Below, in pieces: positions 1 through 7,998 of a stretch of 21,205 bases of DNA; the stretch's first letter is position 1; each line of letters begins with the position of its first letter. The DNA is from MED-G16 sp964467915. Its GTDB lineage: Bacteria; Bacteroidota; Bacteroidia; Cytophagales; MED-G16. The position numbers and the translations under genes are program-made. Where the stretch lies: positions 1-21,205 of the forward strand of contig CAYXSW010000025.1 of NCBI GenBank assembly GCA_964467915.1, in the 5' to 3' direction. A model generated the notes under the pieces. That model made no database searches. It was given only the letters and a program-made list of their open reading frames with translations, and was not told where the DNA came from.

Positions 1-1301
1 TTTAACTCTATTCTTTTACCCACACCAAAAGGTCCCCCTATCCAGCCTGTGTTAATAAGCCAGACATTTGCTTTACAACTTTCTAATTTAGAGATAAGCA
101 TTTCTGCGTATACACTTGGATGTAATGGCATGAAAGGCGCTCCAAAACAAGCGGAAAAATTTGGCAAAGGATCATTAATATCAACTTCAGTACCAGCTAA
201 TTTAGAAGTGTAACCAGAGATAAAATGGTATGCAGCCTGATATTTAGAAAGTTTAGAAACAGGAGGCAGTACCCCAAAAGCATCGGCAGTTAAAAAGAAA
301 ATATTTTTTGGATTTGACCCTAATGATGGCTTCACTGAGTTTTTAATATGATGGATTGGATAGCTAACTCTAGAATTCTGAGATATGGAGGAATCATTAT
401 AATCAACCTCTCCATTTTTATCTAAAACTATATTCTCTAATAGCGCACAAGGTCTAATAGCCTTAAATATATCTGGCTCTTTCTCTTTCGATAAATTAAG
501 AACCTTCGCATAGCAACCACCCTCAAAGTTAAATATAGTATTATCAATATCCCACCCATGTTCATCATCACCAATTAGTTTACGCTCATCATCAGTAGAT
601 AAAGTTGTTTTACCTGTGCCAGATAATCCAAAAAAAATTGACGTTTCACCTTCTCCATTTGTGTTTGCACTACAATGCATAGGCAAGACGTTCTCATTTA
701 CAGGAAGTAAGAAATTCAAAGCAGAAAAAATTCCTTTTTTAATCTCACCAGTATAAGCAGTCCCCCCTATAAGTATTCTTTTCTTTGAAAAATTAATTAT
801 TGAAAAGTTATTATTATCAGTTCCGCACTCTTCAGGATCTGCTATGAAATTTGGGGCACAAATTATTGTCCAATCCACTTCCTTTCCATCTAGAGAATCT
901 CTTAAGAACATATTGTGAACAAATAAGTCATTCCATGGCAACTCACATATAGTTCTTATTTTTATTTGTGAATTTTGAGAAGCACACGCTGAACAATCTC
1001 TCACAAATAAATTCTTTCCTGATAAATACTTAGATAATTTATCTTCTATTTTAGAGAACAGGATTTCATCAAATGGCCTATTAATATCTCCCCACCATAT
1101 CTTATCTTTTGTTTTTTCATCTTTTACAATGTATCTATCCCTTGGAGACCTCCCGGTAAACTTACCGGTATTAACTGATAGAGTTCCATCACTTGTCAAA
1201 TTACCCATACCCTCTGATATGGTAATATTATATAGATCTTTGGGATCTGTATTATAATGGATTTTAGAGTCAATAATATTATATTGATCTAGCAAAATCA
1301 T
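1..1301 (-). CDS. pckA: Phosphoenolpyruvate carboxykinase (ATP), 3' end outside window
   Basis: Catalyses the reversible reaction oxaloacetate + ATP to phosphoenolpyruvate + ADP + CO2, the entry step of gluconeogenesis in the cytoplasm. About 433 codons are present and the frame is still open at the window edge; the family is usually about 530-540 residues, so roughly 100 C-terminal residues are missing. Seen in the translation: the N-terminal GRSPRDRYIV segment (residues 50-59), a GEGETSIFFGLSGTGKTTLS stretch holding the kinase-1a P-loop (GLSGTGKTTLS from residue 225), then DDEHGWD and FNFEGGCYAK, all typical of the ATP-dependent class rather than the GTP class. The start is fixed because an in-frame TAA lies two codons upstream of the ATG and no earlier start is possible. 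It follows the tRNA-Val terminator, so it should have its own promoter in 1302-1390; I see only an AT-rich TATAATATTTG stretch there, without a clear -33 box. Confidence 0.96.
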   Translation of the reverse strand, partial: MILLDQYNIIDSKIHYNTDPKDLYNITISEGMGNLTSDGTLSVNTGKFTGRSPRDRYIVKDEKTKDKIWWGDINRPFDEILFSKIEDKLSKYLSGKNLFVRDCSACASQNSQIKIRTICELPWNDLFVHNMFLRDSLDGKEVDWTIICAPNFIADPEECGTDNNNFSIINFSKKRILIGGTAYTGEIKKGIFSALNFLLPVNENVLPMHCSANTNGEGETSIFFGLSGTGKTTLSTDDERKLIGDDEHGWDIDNTIFNFEGGCYAKVLNLSKEKEPDIFKAIRPCALLENIVLDKNGEVDYNDSSISQNSRVSYPIHHIKNSVKPSLGSNPKNIFFLTADAFGVLPPVSKLSKYQAAYHFISGYTSKLAGTEVDINDPLPNFSACFGAPFMPLHPSVYAEMLISKLESCKANVWLINTGWIGGPFGVGKRIEL

Positions 1302-1393
1302 AGGTTAGTATTGTTGTTAGTTTAATATTACTACAAATATTATAATTCGATTACTAATTTTTATTTTTTTATTTAGAGAACTAAAAAAAAGTT

Positions 1394-1429
1394 AAAAAAA
1401 AGCGAAAAACAATACTGCGTTTCGCTTTT
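1394..1429 (-). terminator. Rho-independent terminator of tRNA-Val
   Basis: A perfect 10-bp inverted repeat (AAAAGCGAAA at 1398-1407, TTTCGCTTTT at 1420-1429) with a 12-base loop. Read on the minus strand it lies directly after the tRNA and is followed by further T residues (A-run 1394-1401 on the plus strand). It separates the tRNA from the downstream PEP carboxykinase gene. Confidence 0.8.
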
Positions 1430-1430
1430 G

Positions 1431-1505
1431 TGGGCCCTGCTGGATTCGAACCAGCGACCCCCTGCTTGTAAGGCAGGTGCTCTGAACCAACTGAGCTAAG
1501 AGCCC
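1431..1505 (-). tRNA. tRNA-Val (anticodon UAC)
   Basis: A full cloverleaf can be folded. The acceptor stem GGGCTCT pairs with AGGGCCC (one G-U pair) with discriminator A. The D-arm is AGCTCAGTTGGTTCAGAGC, the anticodon loop CTTACAA gives anticodon TAC (reads GUA and probably other GUN valine codons), and the T-arm holds GGTTCGAATCC. The 3' CCA is not encoded: the bases after the discriminator read CAA, so CCA must be added after transcription. It has its own promoter upstream and a strong terminator downstream, so it appears to be a single-gene transcription unit. Confidence 0.96.
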
Positions 1506-1519
1506 AAAAAATTAGTGAG

Positions 1520-1550
1520 CAAATCTATATCTTTCAATTTATTAATCCAA
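1520..1550 (-). promoter_or_regulatory. Bacteroidota-type promoter for tRNA-Val
   Basis: On the minus strand a TTG (1548-1550) is followed after exactly 20 bases by TAGATTTG (1520-1527). This fits the known -33 TTG / -7 TAnnTTTG consensus of the Bacteroidota primary sigma factor. The start of transcription would fall only a few bases before the tRNA 5' end at 1505. The boxes lie just past the stop codon of the MFS transporter gene. Confidence 0.6.
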
Positions 1551-1582
1551 GCTACTAGAATTGCTTTTATTTTTCATTTAGC

Positions 1583-2791
1583 TCACGTAATTTTTACAAG
1601 TTTATTTGAAACTAATGGCTTTGCTATAAAGCCAACATATGACAAATACAGTAAACCTAATAATATAGTGTGCATTCCTATCTTTAAATCAAATACTTGA
1701 CCAATAGCAGCAATAATAAAAGGGAATATAGCACCACCAACTATACCTGTTAAAAGAATCCCAGTAAATACTGAGTGATTTTTAGCAACCGAGTTAAGTC
1801 CTAAAGATATCATGACTGACCATACTCCGGAGATAGAAAACCCTAAGAGTTTGAATGATAGAACAGAAAGGTCAGAATCACCATGAATAGCTAGGATCAC
1901 AAGTACAGATGAAGAGAGAGCATACATATTTAATAATTTTTTCTCATCAATAATTTTTATTAAGAAAAGACTGACTACTGTGCCAATAGTTAGATTCCCC
2001 CAAAATGAAGAAATAACTTCAACCCCAACAACCTCTGGGTCTAAGGAATGATACTGATATAAAAATTCAGAGGACCAATTGTTTATTCCTTGCTCAACAC
2101 CCACATAACAAAATATCCCAAAGAAGTAGAAATAAGTATGCCTACTTTTTAAAAAATCAAAGAAAATGTTAATATCAAAATGCTCTGAGTCTGAATATTT
2201 TTTTGGGATTTTTAAAAAATAAAGAAAAAATAGTAGAATTATTACAGCAAAAATAAATAGAACATAAATCCATATCCAGGGTGTGTCATTAAAAAAAAAT
2301 ATGCCTAATGGGTTATTATTTTCTAAAAGGAATTTGTAGAATATTGGACTAAGAAAAGAGGCTGAACCAAAAGCGAGCTGACCTATTATTGAAAAAAATG
2401 CAAAATTTTCTCCTGAAACAGCATGTCTTAGTAGGGGGTTAATTGCTACTTGAAGAATAGCCATTCCCGTACCGATTAAAAAGAAAGAAATAATAAAAGA
2501 TATATAGCCAGGAAAAGCAATAATCAAACCTGCACCAACTGACGAAATCAAAAAAGCAAAAATCATTATTATTTTTCCTCCATATCTCTCAAGATAAATA
2601 CCTGCTGGAATTGAAAAAATACCATACGAAAAAAAGAAAGATAGAGGCAAAAAAGAAGCCAAGACCAAACTTAAATCATAAGTTTTAATGAACTGAGGAA
2701 TAAGGGGACCTATAATATTTGTTATAAATGATATCACAAAAAACACCACCATAACAAAAATTACTAGCTTTATATTAAAGTTAATTTTCAT
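1583..2791 (-). CDS. FucP/GluP-like MFS sugar transporter
   Basis: Inner-membrane sugar:proton symporter of the major facilitator superfamily, 402 residues with about 12 hydrophobic segments. The pattern IPAGIYLERYGGK (61-73, MFS motif-A region between TM2 and TM3) and GTGMAILQVAINPLLR (107-122) resemble the fucose (FucP) and glucose/galactose (GluP/NagP) transporters that are common in Bacteroidota. Late in the protein TGILLTGIVGGAIFPF matches the same subfamily. The gene begins 8 bases after the stop of the GH16 lipoprotein gene, so the two are probably one transcript; that context points to import of glucose or short glucans released by the enzyme. The actual sugar cannot be read from the sequence. 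Confidence 0.8.
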   Translation of the reverse strand: MKINFNIKLVIFVMVVFFVISFITNIIGPLIPQFIKTYDLSLVLASFLPLSFFFSYGIFSIPAGIYLERYGGKIIMIFAFLISSVGAGLIIAFPGYISFIISFFLIGTGMAILQVAINPLLRHAVSGENFAFFSIIGQLAFGSASFLSPIFYKFLLENNNPLGIFFFNDTPWIWIYVLFIFAVIILLFFLYFLKIPKKYSDSEHFDINIFFDFLKSRHTYFYFFGIFCYVGVEQGINNWSSEFLYQYHSLDPEVVGVEVISSFWGNLTIGTVVSLFLIKIIDEKKLLNMYALSSSVLVILAIHGDSDLSVLSFKLLGFSISGVWSVMISLGLNSVAKNHSVFTGILLTGIVGGAIFPFIIAAIGQVFDLKIGMHTILLGLLYLSYVGFIAKPLVSNKLVKIT

Positions 2792-2799
2792 TTAATCCT

Positions 2800-3969
2800 T
2801 TATTCTTTCTTAAATACTCTCACATAATCTACCTCCATCTTATCCTGACTAAAACTTGGATCTATATCACCTCCTAAATTGCCACCTATTGCTATATTTA
2901 ATAGAAGGTAATGGCGATTATCATAAGGGACATTTCCATTATTCTCAAGAGATACAAATTCCTTATCATCAACTAATATCCGAATAATTTTATCTGTCCA
3001 CTCCATGGAATAAATATGATATTGACCAGAAGAGTTAGAAATATTTGTAACATTACCATGAGAGTTATAAGCTCCCTGTGGATTAGCATAATGAAAATAA
3101 CCATAAAGTTCATTTTTATTCCATCCATTCTGTTCCATTATATCAATCTCGCCACACCTTGGCCATCCTACACTTCCTTCAGAATCTCCAAAGTAATTTC
3201 CTACCTCATTAATATTTGTCCCAAGAGTCCATATTGCTGGCCATGTTCCTCGAGTAGATGGCAACTTTGCCCTCACGTCTACCCTCCCATACTTAAAACC
3301 AAATTTAGAATTCAGCCTAGCAGAAGTATAATTTTTGGTTGAATTACCTACCGTATAATCTTCCTTTATTGCAACTACCTTCATTGTTCCATCACTAACA
3401 AATGAGTTTTTTGATGTATTAGTGTAATGTTGCAATTCGTCATTCCACCAACTCCCATTATTTGGGGGAATTATCTGATGGTGCCACTTTGAATTGTCTA
3501 AACTTCCATCATAGGAAAACTCATCTCCCCAAACCAAAAAATAATTTTCATCAAACTCATTTTTAATTTTACATCCAGCTTCATCGACAAGAAAGCCAGA
3601 TGGTGTGCCTGGACATAAATCTTTAGAATCATCTACTCCATCACCATCAGTGTCTTTTGTAGAGACAATAATTTCAGAAAACTCAGCAACTACATTCATA
3701 TCTGAATTTAATATTATGGACAGAGGATTTGATGTATCCACGACATCTCCCGACCACCTAGTAAATTCATAATTACCTTCACTTTTTGCTTCTATAGTTA
3801 CACCTGACCCTTGATTAAAAATTCCACTTTCCGGGGTTACTTTACCTGCATTCTCAGGGATAGCGTAAGTGTTTAATACATAAGATTTCTGTTCTGTACA
3901 AGATAAGTTAGACAGGCAAAAAAATGATAATATCACTAGTAGGATGAATGAATTAAGATATTTCGTCAT
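2800..3969 (-). CDS. GH16 beta-glucanase (laminarinase-like) lipoprotein
   Basis: Secreted lipid-anchored endo-acting glycoside hydrolase, 389 residues. A signal peptide ends in a lipobox LSC with the lipidated Cys24. Residues about 30-98 (…FTRWSGDV…NVVAEF) resemble a divergent InlB-type bacterial repeat. Residues 104-135 hold a calcium-binding thrombospondin type-3-like repeat (DTDGDGVDDSKDLCPGTP). The GH16 domain runs from about 143 to the end, with GEIDIMEQ at 273-280 giving the ExDxxE catalytic set: nucleophile E274, assisting D276, acid/base E279. Flanking GTWPAIWTLG and YHIYSMEWT segments are typical of the beta-1,3-glucanase branch, so laminarin is the likely substrate (inference). It is first in a two-gene unit with the MFS transporter; no SusC/SusD pair is nearby. 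The divergent serine hydrolase starts 43 bases away. Confidence 0.9.
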   Translation of the reverse strand: MTKYLNSFILLVILSFFCLSNLSCTEQKSYVLNTYAIPENAGKVTPESGIFNQGSGVTIEAKSEGNYEFTRWSGDVVDTSNPLSIILNSDMNVVAEFSEIIVSTKDTDGDGVDDSKDLCPGTPSGFLVDEAGCKIKNEFDENYFLVWGDEFSYDGSLDNSKWHHQIIPPNNGSWWNDELQHYTNTSKNSFVSDGTMKVVAIKEDYTVGNSTKNYTSARLNSKFGFKYGRVDVRAKLPSTRGTWPAIWTLGTNINEVGNYFGDSEGSVGWPRCGEIDIMEQNGWNKNELYGYFHYANPQGAYNSHGNVTNISNSSGQYHIYSMEWTDKIIRILVDDKEFVSLENNGNVPYDNRHYLLLNIAIGGNLGGDIDPSFSQDKMEVDYVRVFKKE

Positions 3970-4011
3970 ATTTTATTAATATAATTTAATTAACTTAAAA
4001 AAAAGATTGGT

Positions 4012-5313
4012 ATGAAAATTAATATATATATATTTTTGTTGTTAATCAGTATCAGTTGCACCAAGATACAAAGCTCATACCTTGACTCGGAAAGGCTCGA
4101 ATTAATTGATGATTTATTAACAAAAGATATAAAAGAAAACAAAATACCTGGAGCAGTTGTTCTAGTGGGAAATGAAAGGGGAGTAGTTTTCCAGAAAGCA
4201 TACGGAACAAAAAATCCAATTACAAATGAAAAATATAAAGTTGATGATATTTTCAGAATAGCTTCAATGACAAAAGCTGTAACATCAATAGGAATAGTTA
4301 AACTTTGGGAAAGAGGAAAGATAAATCTAGATGATCCGATAGAAAAGTACATACCAGAATTTAAAAATAGTACTATTCTAGATAGCTTTAATAAGGATGA
4401 TAGTTCATATACAAGTATACTATCACCTAGTAAGATAACAATAAGACAATTACTAACTCATACCTCTGGAATTGGTTATGGCTTTATAGATGGAAACAAA
4501 AGTATTAAAGCAATATACCATAAAGAAAAACAAAAATTTATGAAATATGGCGTGTTATGTTTTTGCGATGAAGACATCACAATAGGAGAAACAATTAAAA
4601 ATTTAGCGCATGTCCCTCTTCACCATGAGCCTGGAAAAAAACATACATATGGAATTGGTCTTGATGTGCTTGGATACCTTATTGAAATTGTATCTCAAAA
4701 GCCATTAGACATCTTTTTTAAGGAAGAAATATTTGATCCTCTGGAGATGAATGACACGTATTTTTATCTTCCTAAAGAAAAGGAAAAAAGACTAGTTCCT
4801 GTACTTACTAAGGATGAAAATAAATGGAGAATTTTTACTGATGAAAGATTTAATATTAATTATCCAATTGAAGGAAGTAAAAAATTCTTTGCTGGGGGAT
4901 GTGGGCTTTCAAGTACAGTAAAAGATTATTATAATTTCTTATCAGTATTTATAAATAATGGAAATTTTAACGGAAAACCTTTTATAAGCAGTCAAACAAA
5001 TGATTTACTTTTTCAGAATCAACTCCCTGGGATAGATAACTTTTATTTGTTAAACTACGGAAAAGGAAACCTTAAGGCAGAATCTTTTCCATTAGGACAT
5101 GGGCTTGCTTTTGGTCTAATTAGAGAAGAAGATCTGAGGTCTGGAGGGAGAGGAAGTAAAGGGACTTTATATTGGGGAGGATATTATAACACATCGTATT
5201 TTGCTGACCCAAATGATAAATTTATAGGTATTATTTTCAAACAAACTCAAAATATTTACGATAATTCATCCGAATTATTTCAGAGAGCTGTTACAGGCGC
5301 AGTAATTAAGTAA
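4012..5313 (+). CDS. Serine hydrolase, beta-lactamase/class C esterase family, lipoprotein
   Basis: 433-residue member of the PF00144-type serine hydrolases (penicillin-binding-protein-like esterases and D-aminopeptidases). The N-terminus is a short lipoprotein signal with lipobox ISC and Cys16, so the enzyme should be membrane-anchored outside the cytoplasm. Motif SxxK is S85-M-T-K88 inside FRIASMTKAVTSIG; the second-motif tyrosine is likely Y213 in YGIGLDVLGYLIE; HGLAFGL (363-369) and YWGGYYNT (387-394) take the place of the third motif. This pattern matches family VIII-type esterases better than true beta-lactamases. Substrate unknown. It starts 43 bases from the divergent GH16 gene, leaving little room for two promoters; a shared function with the glucan unit is possible but not shown. 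It ends before a long AT-rich gap. Confidence 0.85.
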   Translation: MKINIYIFLLLISISCTKIQSSYLDSERLELIDDLLTKDIKENKIPGAVVLVGNERGVVFQKAYGTKNPITNEKYKVDDIFRIASMTKAVTSIGIVKLWERGKINLDDPIEKYIPEFKNSTILDSFNKDDSSYTSILSPSKITIRQLLTHTSGIGYGFIDGNKSIKAIYHKEKQKFMKYGVLCFCDEDITIGETIKNLAHVPLHHEPGKKHTYGIGLDVLGYLIEIVSQKPLDIFFKEEIFDPLEMNDTYFYLPKEKEKRLVPVLTKDENKWRIFTDERFNINYPIEGSKKFFAGGCGLSSTVKDYYNFLSVFINNGNFNGKPFISSQTNDLLFQNQLPGIDNFYLLNYGKGNLKAESFPLGHGLAFGLIREEDLRSGGRGSKGTLYWGGYYNTSYFADPNDKFIGIIFKQTQNIYDNSSELFQRAVTGAVIK

Positions 5314-5460
5314 AAACCTTTAAATTTTTACTAAAAAGAAACATTATTATTAATAATAAATTATGTGTTTTGTAAAAAAATCAAAATATTTTATAAAAAT
5401 TGTATTTTTATTATTAAAATAATAAAATAAAACAAGATTTATTATTATTAAATTAAATTA

Positions 5461-5554
5461 TTTGTAATTTTGATTATTCATTTTTATAGTTTGGTTTAAC
5501 AAACAAACTTGGTTAGTTAGTTAGTGCCCCAATTTATTGGGGCATTTTTCTTTT
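5461..5554 (+). ncRNA. Candidate short non-coding RNA with own promoter and terminator
   Basis: A TTTG at 5461-5464 is followed after 20 bases by TATAGTTTG (5485-5493), close to but not exactly the Bacteroidota -33/-7 pattern (three rather than two bases between TA and TTTG). A transcript from about 5500 would be only about 50 nt and would end in the GC-rich hairpin at 5525-5544. It could also form a small GTTTG/CAAAC hairpin (5490-5508) if it starts earlier. No reading frame fits. The alternative is that the hairpin simply terminates the serine hydrolase transcript more than 200 bases after its stop codon. Confidence 0.3.
5525..5554 (+). terminator. Strong Rho-independent terminator
   Basis: Perfect 8-bp stem TGCCCCAA (5525-5532) / TTGGGGCA (5537-5544), loop TTTA, then TTTTTCTTTT. 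It stands out in a very AT-rich region and is directed along the plus strand. It could end the serine hydrolase transcript or the short RNA proposed upstream. Confidence 0.85.
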
Positions 5555-5567
5555 ACAATTAAAAGCA

Positions 5568-5575
5568 TATATTTG
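5568..5575 (+). promoter_or_regulatory. -7 promoter box of marC (TATATTTG)
   Basis: Exact match to TAnnTTTG, 17 bases before the marC ATG and just after the terminator. A T-rich stretch (5545-5549) lies at about the right distance for a weak -33 element but has no TTG. The spacing implies a very short leader. Confidence 0.45.
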
Positions 5576-5592
5576 CGCGCTAAATTTGAATT

Positions 5593-6168
5593 ATGAACTT
5601 TGATTTAAAAGAATTTATATCATCATCTATGATACTTTTTGCTATAATAGATGTCGTTGGAAACATCCCCCTTATTGTTTTACTGAGAGAAAAATATAAG
5701 GTAATTGAATCTGGAAAAGCTTCAGCAGTATCTCTTATCATAATGATTGTTTTCTTGTTTTTAGGAGAGATTATCCTAAACTTACTAGGAGTTGATATAA
5801 ATTCTTTCGCAGTAGCCGGATCTATTATAATTTTATTTTTAGCAACAGAAATGATCTTAGGAGTAAAACTTTATAAAGACAACAACCCTAAGACTGCCTC
5901 AATAGTTCCTATCGCATTTCCTTTAATAGCTGGGCCAGGGACATTAACCACTTTAATTTCTATTAAATCAGAATATAATGACATAAACATAATTCTAGCA
6001 ATTGTAATTAATGTGATTCTTGTCTACTTTGTTTTGAAGTCATCTGAAAAAATACAAAAGTTCTTAGGCTCTCAAGGGATAAATATTCTCAGAAAAGTAT
6101 TCGGTATAATCCTGTTGGCTATAGGAATAAAATTATTCACTACAAATATTAAACTGATATTTGCCTAA
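5593..6168 (+). CDS. marC: MarC family integral membrane protein
   Basis: 191-residue inner-membrane protein with about six hydrophobic segments, the full length usual for the family. Family signatures seen: FAIIDVVGNIPLI (16-28), FAVAGSIIILFLATEMILG (72-90), PLIAGPGTLTT (110-120) and LRKVFGIILLAIGIK near the end. The family's function is unsettled: the Escherichia coli protein was named for multiple antibiotic resistance but is not needed for it, and a transport role is only presumed. The first ATG fits the usual start. The last 20 bases overlap the 3' end of convergent murF, and no terminator is visible between them. Confidence 0.88.
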   Translation: MNFDLKEFISSSMILFAIIDVVGNIPLIVLLREKYKVIESGKASAVSLIIMIVFLFLGEIILNLLGVDINSFAVAGSIIILFLATEMILGVKLYKDNNPKTASIVPIAFPLIAGPGTLTTLISIKSEYNDINIILAIVINVILVYFVLKSSEKIQKFLGSQGINILRKVFGIILLAIGIKLFTTNIKLIFA

Positions 6169-7459
6169 TAAGAGGCAGTATCATTTCAAGCTCAAAAGAT
6201 CTTGAACCTTTAATTAAGATATCGGATTTTCTTATTTTATGTTTAATGATTTCATTTTCTAAATCATTCTTATCAAGAAACCAGAGTGAAGATTTATTTT
6301 TCTGATGAGCATACTTCATATTTCTACCAACAAAAAAACATTTTTCAATTTTTAATTTTTTTGTAAGATTCCCTATGTACTCATGTTCTGATTTTGACTC
6401 AGAACCTAATTCATTCATATCACCTAATATCACAACCTTATTTTTATTAGGGAATTCATTAATAGATTTTATTGCATTATACATTGATTTAGGGTTTGCA
6501 TTGTAGGCATCGAGAACTATGCAGTTAGATTTTTCATAGATTTTTTCAGACCTATTATCTTCAGGAGCATATCTAGAAACCTCACCAGCAGCCTCTATAA
6601 GATCTACATCAAAAACCTGAGCAACGGTTAAAGCAAATAGAATGTTTTGAAAATTATAGTCACCAAATAATGATGATTCAAAAACCTCCCCCTCAATTTT
6701 AAATTTTAAGTTGGGAACTGACTCAATTAATTGAATATCGATAATAGAATTCTCTCCCACTAAGTGGATAGGATCTATAAATCTTTTAGAAAAATTATTT
6801 ATTATCTCGTCATCATTATTAATTATGACCATGCCATCATTTTTCAATAAAAAATCAAATAATTCAGACTTGCCCCTAATTACCCCTTCTATGTTCTCAA
6901 AACCTTCAACATGAGCATTTGAAATATTTGTTATCATCCCAATAGTTGGTCTTGATATTTTAGATAACAATTCAATTTCTCCTACAGCACTCGCCCCCAT
7001 CTCTACAATTGCGATATCATGATTACTTTTAATTCCTAAAATTGTTAACGGCACACCAATGTGATTATTAAAATTTCCTTTAGTAGCCACAACCTTATAT
7101 TTTAATGCTAAGACTTTTTCAATTAAATTTTTTGTGGTAGTTTTTCCATTCGATCCAGTTAGACCTACCACGGGAATATCAAGTTTACTCCTATGGAACA
7201 TAGCTAACCCCTGCAATGTATCTAGCACATTCTCAACATACAAAATTTTTTTTCTGCTGTCTTTTAATGAGACATCATCAACCACAGATAACTTAGCACC
7301 CTTAGCTACAGCATCCTCCGCGTAATTATTTCCATCAAAGTTTGGACCTTTTAAAGCAAAATAGATTGAATCTTTAATTAATTGCCTTGTGTCAGTGCAA
7401 ACTCCACTTGAACTTTGGAAGATATCATAAAGCTTTTCGATTACAGTATTTTTCATCAT
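6149..7459 (-). CDS. murF: UDP-N-acetylmuramoyl-tripeptide--D-alanyl-D-alanine ligase
   Basis: Cytoplasmic ATP-dependent ligase that adds D-Ala-D-Ala to the UDP-MurNAc-tripeptide, the last soluble step in peptidoglycan precursor synthesis. At 436 residues it has the usual length. Seen: FALKGPNFDGN (34-44, substrate-binding N-terminal domain), the Mur ligase P-loop GLTGSNGKTTTK (99-110), GNFNNHIGVP (128-137), EMGA (153-156), NAHVEGF (181-187), and DAYNANPKSM (317-326), which is typical of MurF. The start ATG overlaps the TGA stop of def as ATGA; a second ATG follows at once. It is the last gene of the RIC-like/ruvX/def/murF operon and overlaps marC by 20 bases at its 3' end. Confidence 0.95.
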   Translation of the reverse strand: MMKNTVIEKLYDIFQSSSGVCTDTRQLIKDSIYFALKGPNFDGNNYAEDAVAKGAKLSVVDDVSLKDSRKKILYVENVLDTLQGLAMFHRSKLDIPVVGLTGSNGKTTTKNLIEKVLALKYKVVATKGNFNNHIGVPLTILGIKSNHDIAIVEMGASAVGEIELLSKISRPTIGMITNISNAHVEGFENIEGVIRGKSELFDFLLKNDGMVIINNDDEIINNFSKRFIDPIHLVGENSIIDIQLIESVPNLKFKIEGEVFESSLFGDYNFQNILFALTVAQVFDVDLIEAAGEVSRYAPEDNRSEKIYEKSNCIVLDAYNANPKSMYNAIKSINEFPNKNKVVILGDMNELGSESKSEHEYIGNLTKKLKIEKCFFVGRNMKYAHQKNKSSLWFLDKNDLENEIIKHKIRKSDILIKGSRSFELEMILPLIRQISV

Positions 7460-7998
7460 AATCTCTTAACTTCATAACTGACATCTGTATTACCTTTAGA
7501 AATTTCCAAGAGTTTGTTTTTAATCAGCTTCCTTTTTAAAGAGGAGAAATAATCAACAAAAAGTTTGCCTTGAATGTGGTCATACTCATGTTGAATAATC
7601 CTTGCCTGCATACCTTTAAAGGCCTCAGTTCTCTTAACCCAGTTTTCATCATAATAAGTTATCTCAATTGTTGATTTTCTGTTTACACCACCCCTAACAT
7701 TAGGGATACTTAAACACCCCTCCTCAAATTCCCATAAGTCCCCTTCATGATATAAAACAGGATTGATAAAAACTCTTTTAAATGATGCCATCTCTTCATC
7801 TTCAAGAGTAGATCCATCTACAACAAAAATTTGTTTTGATATTCCTATCTGTGGTGCAGCCAAACCTATACCATCAGCTTTGGCCATAGTTTCAAACATG
7901 TCATTAGCCAAATTTTTAATATCTAAGTCATCCTTATTAATTTTATCACACTTTTTTCTGAGCACCGGGTCTCCGTACAGAACTATTGGATATATCAT
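7456..7998 (-). CDS. def: Peptide deformylase
   Basis: Removes the N-formyl group from the first methionine of new proteins; a cytoplasmic metalloenzyme of 180 residues. All three family motifs are present: GIGLAAPQIG (43-52), EGCLSIP (93-99) with metal ligand C95, and QHEYDH (136-141) with ligands H137 and H141 and catalytic E138. It overlaps ruvX upstream by 4 bases and murF downstream by 4 bases, indicating coupled translation within one operon. Confidence 0.96.
   Translation of the reverse strand: MIYPIVLYGDPVLRKKCDKINKDDLDIKNLANDMFETMAKADGIGLAAPQIGISKQIFVVDGSTLEDEEMASFKRVFINPVLYHEGDLWEFEEGCLSIPNVRGGVNRKSTIEITYYDENWVKRTEAFKGMQARIIQHEYDHIQGKLFVDYFSSLKRKLIKNKLLEISKGNTDVSYEVKRL

Larger units (their letters stand above)
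5314..5592. other. 279-base AT-rich intergenic region
   Basis: No credible coding sequence is seen in either strand. Bases 5320-5460 are almost pure A/T, with many TTATTA-type runs. The right part holds a possible promoter (5461-5493), a small direct repeat GTTAGTTAGTTAG (5512-5524), the strong hairpin terminator (5525-5554) and the marC promoter candidate (5568-5575). Confidence 0.7.

Noticed and set aside
1515..1700. 61-codon plus-strand reading frame across the tRNA promoter and the MFS gene end
   Set aside because: It runs antisense to the MFS gene and covers the tRNA promoter; no protein-like features.
3016..3342. 108-codon plus-strand frame inside the GH16 gene
   Set aside because: Antisense shadow of a well-supported GH16 catalytic domain.
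3990..4352. 120-codon minus-strand frame over the serine hydrolase start
   Set aside because: It lies opposite the signal peptide and SxxK region of a clear gene and has no recognisable domain.
5330..5460. TTATTA-rich tract considered as a tandem repeat, origin or CRISPR-like element
   Set aside because: Only simple A/T low complexity; no regular unit, spacers, or DnaA-box-like sites seen.
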